From: Clostridiales bacterium
GTDB taxonomy: Bacteria > Bacillota > Clostridia > Oscillospirales > Acutalibacteraceae
NCBI GenBank assembly: GCA_019421725.1
Contig: JAHZES010000107.1
Coordinates: 1,114 to 7,003, forward strand
DNA: 5,890 nucleotides
Direction of reading: 5' to 3'
Notes under the pieces: generated by a model
Database searches by the model: none
What the model saw: only the letters and a program-made list of their open reading frames with translations
What the model was told of the DNA's origin: nothing
Shown here: in pieces, positions 5,750 through 5,890 of the stretch
Numbering within the stretch: position 1 is the first letter of the stretch
Layout of the letters: the number at the start of each line of letters is the position of its first letter
Made by a program: the position numbers and the translations under genes

Positions 5750-5781
5750 TGCGATTTCCTCAGTTCCATGCAAAAATCGCA
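5750..5781 (-). terminator. Possible terminator or attenuating hairpin at the end of the upstream gene
   Basis: On the minus strand TGCGATTT (5781-5774) and AAATCGCA (5757-5750) form a perfect 8-bp stem with a 16-nt loop containing the upstream stop codon. Five T follow at 5742-5738. A second stem (5753-5748 with 5740-5735) shares bases with it and cannot form at the same time. The long loop and delayed T-run make a normal terminator uncertain. Confidence 0.3.
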
Positions 5782-5890
5782 TTCTTCGGTTTAAAATACA
5801 GCGTCAGCGAACCGTTCTGCCAGGTGGAATATATTTCGGAACCGGTTTTTGCCGCGTTGCTGCACAGCATTTGATCCGAATCGGCAACCG
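5760..5890 (-). CDS. C-terminal fragment of a gene upstream of holA (possibly ComEC/Rec2-like)
   Basis: A minus-strand frame enters from the right edge and stays open for 42 residues before TGA 5762-5760. It reads VADSDQMLCSNAAK, then TGSEIYSTWQNGSLTLYF, ending IFAWN. The shape 'aromatic-S-T-x-x-x-N-G-polar-beta strand' resembles the end of the metallo-beta-lactamase-like domain of ComEC, where a V/I-Y-x-T-x-x-x-G segment closes the protein. ComEC often lies directly upstream of holA in Firmicutes, which supports the idea. The fragment is too short for a firm call; another metallo-beta-lactamase-fold protein, or a chance open frame, is possible. Confidence 0.45.
   Translation of the reverse strand, partial: VADSDQMLCSNAAKTGSEIYSTWQNGSLTLYFKPKNAIFAWN

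Noticed and set aside
5608..5874. Plus-strand frame of 88 codons at the right edge
   Set aside because: It is antisense to the holA start, promoter and upstream gene end. There is no Shine-Dalgarno site and no recognisable domain.

Overview
The window holds five complete protein genes and two gene ends cut by the window edges. The gene content suggests a Clostridia-type Firmicute, possibly Oscillospiraceae/Ruminococcaceae. Pointers are a DegV lipid-binding protein, a short NAD(P) malic enzyme, a Toprim/DUF4093 RNase M5-like protein, a DUF3783 protein, purine-rich Shine-Dalgarno sites with 8-9 nt spacing and sigma-A type promoters. The taxonomic placement is inference.

Layout. (1) Positions 1-1159: a TetR-family regulator (minus strand, 1013-396) is followed 21 nt later by an SGNH/GDSL hydrolase of the GxDLY type (minus strand from 374), which runs off the left edge. 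The two look like one operon. (2) Positions 1160-2047: a DegV-family fatty-acid-binding protein is divergent from tetR. The shared control region has a strong tetR promoter whose -35 box lies inside a 16-bp palindrome, a back-to-back degV promoter candidate, and a second inverted repeat over the tetR start codon. (3) Positions 2068-2114: a strong bidirectional terminator separates degV from a convergent malic enzyme gene (3332-2151), which has its own promoter at about 3456-3429. (4) Positions 5724-3548: holA (DNA polymerase III delta), the RNase M5-like gene and the DUF3783 gene form a tight minus-strand operon behind a promoter at 5724-5696. (5) Right edge: a 42-residue open frame ending at 5760 reads like the C-terminus of a protein encoded upstream of holA. 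ComEC is the natural candidate by synteny.

How the genes may work together. TetR, DegV and the esterase-like SGNH protein form a plausible lipid- or acyl-responsive cluster in which TetR controls itself, the hydrolase and probably degV. Malic enzyme is an independent central-metabolism gene. The holA operon is housekeeping: clamp loading plus an RNase M5-like nuclease and an uncharacterised small protein. I found no mobile element, CRISPR array, tRNA or rRNA. The least explained parts are the tetR/degV control region and the DUF3783 protein. Start codons were reassigned for tetR, degV, malic enzyme and holA, because in each case the longest reading frame begins inside a promoter or a Shine-Dalgarno sequence.
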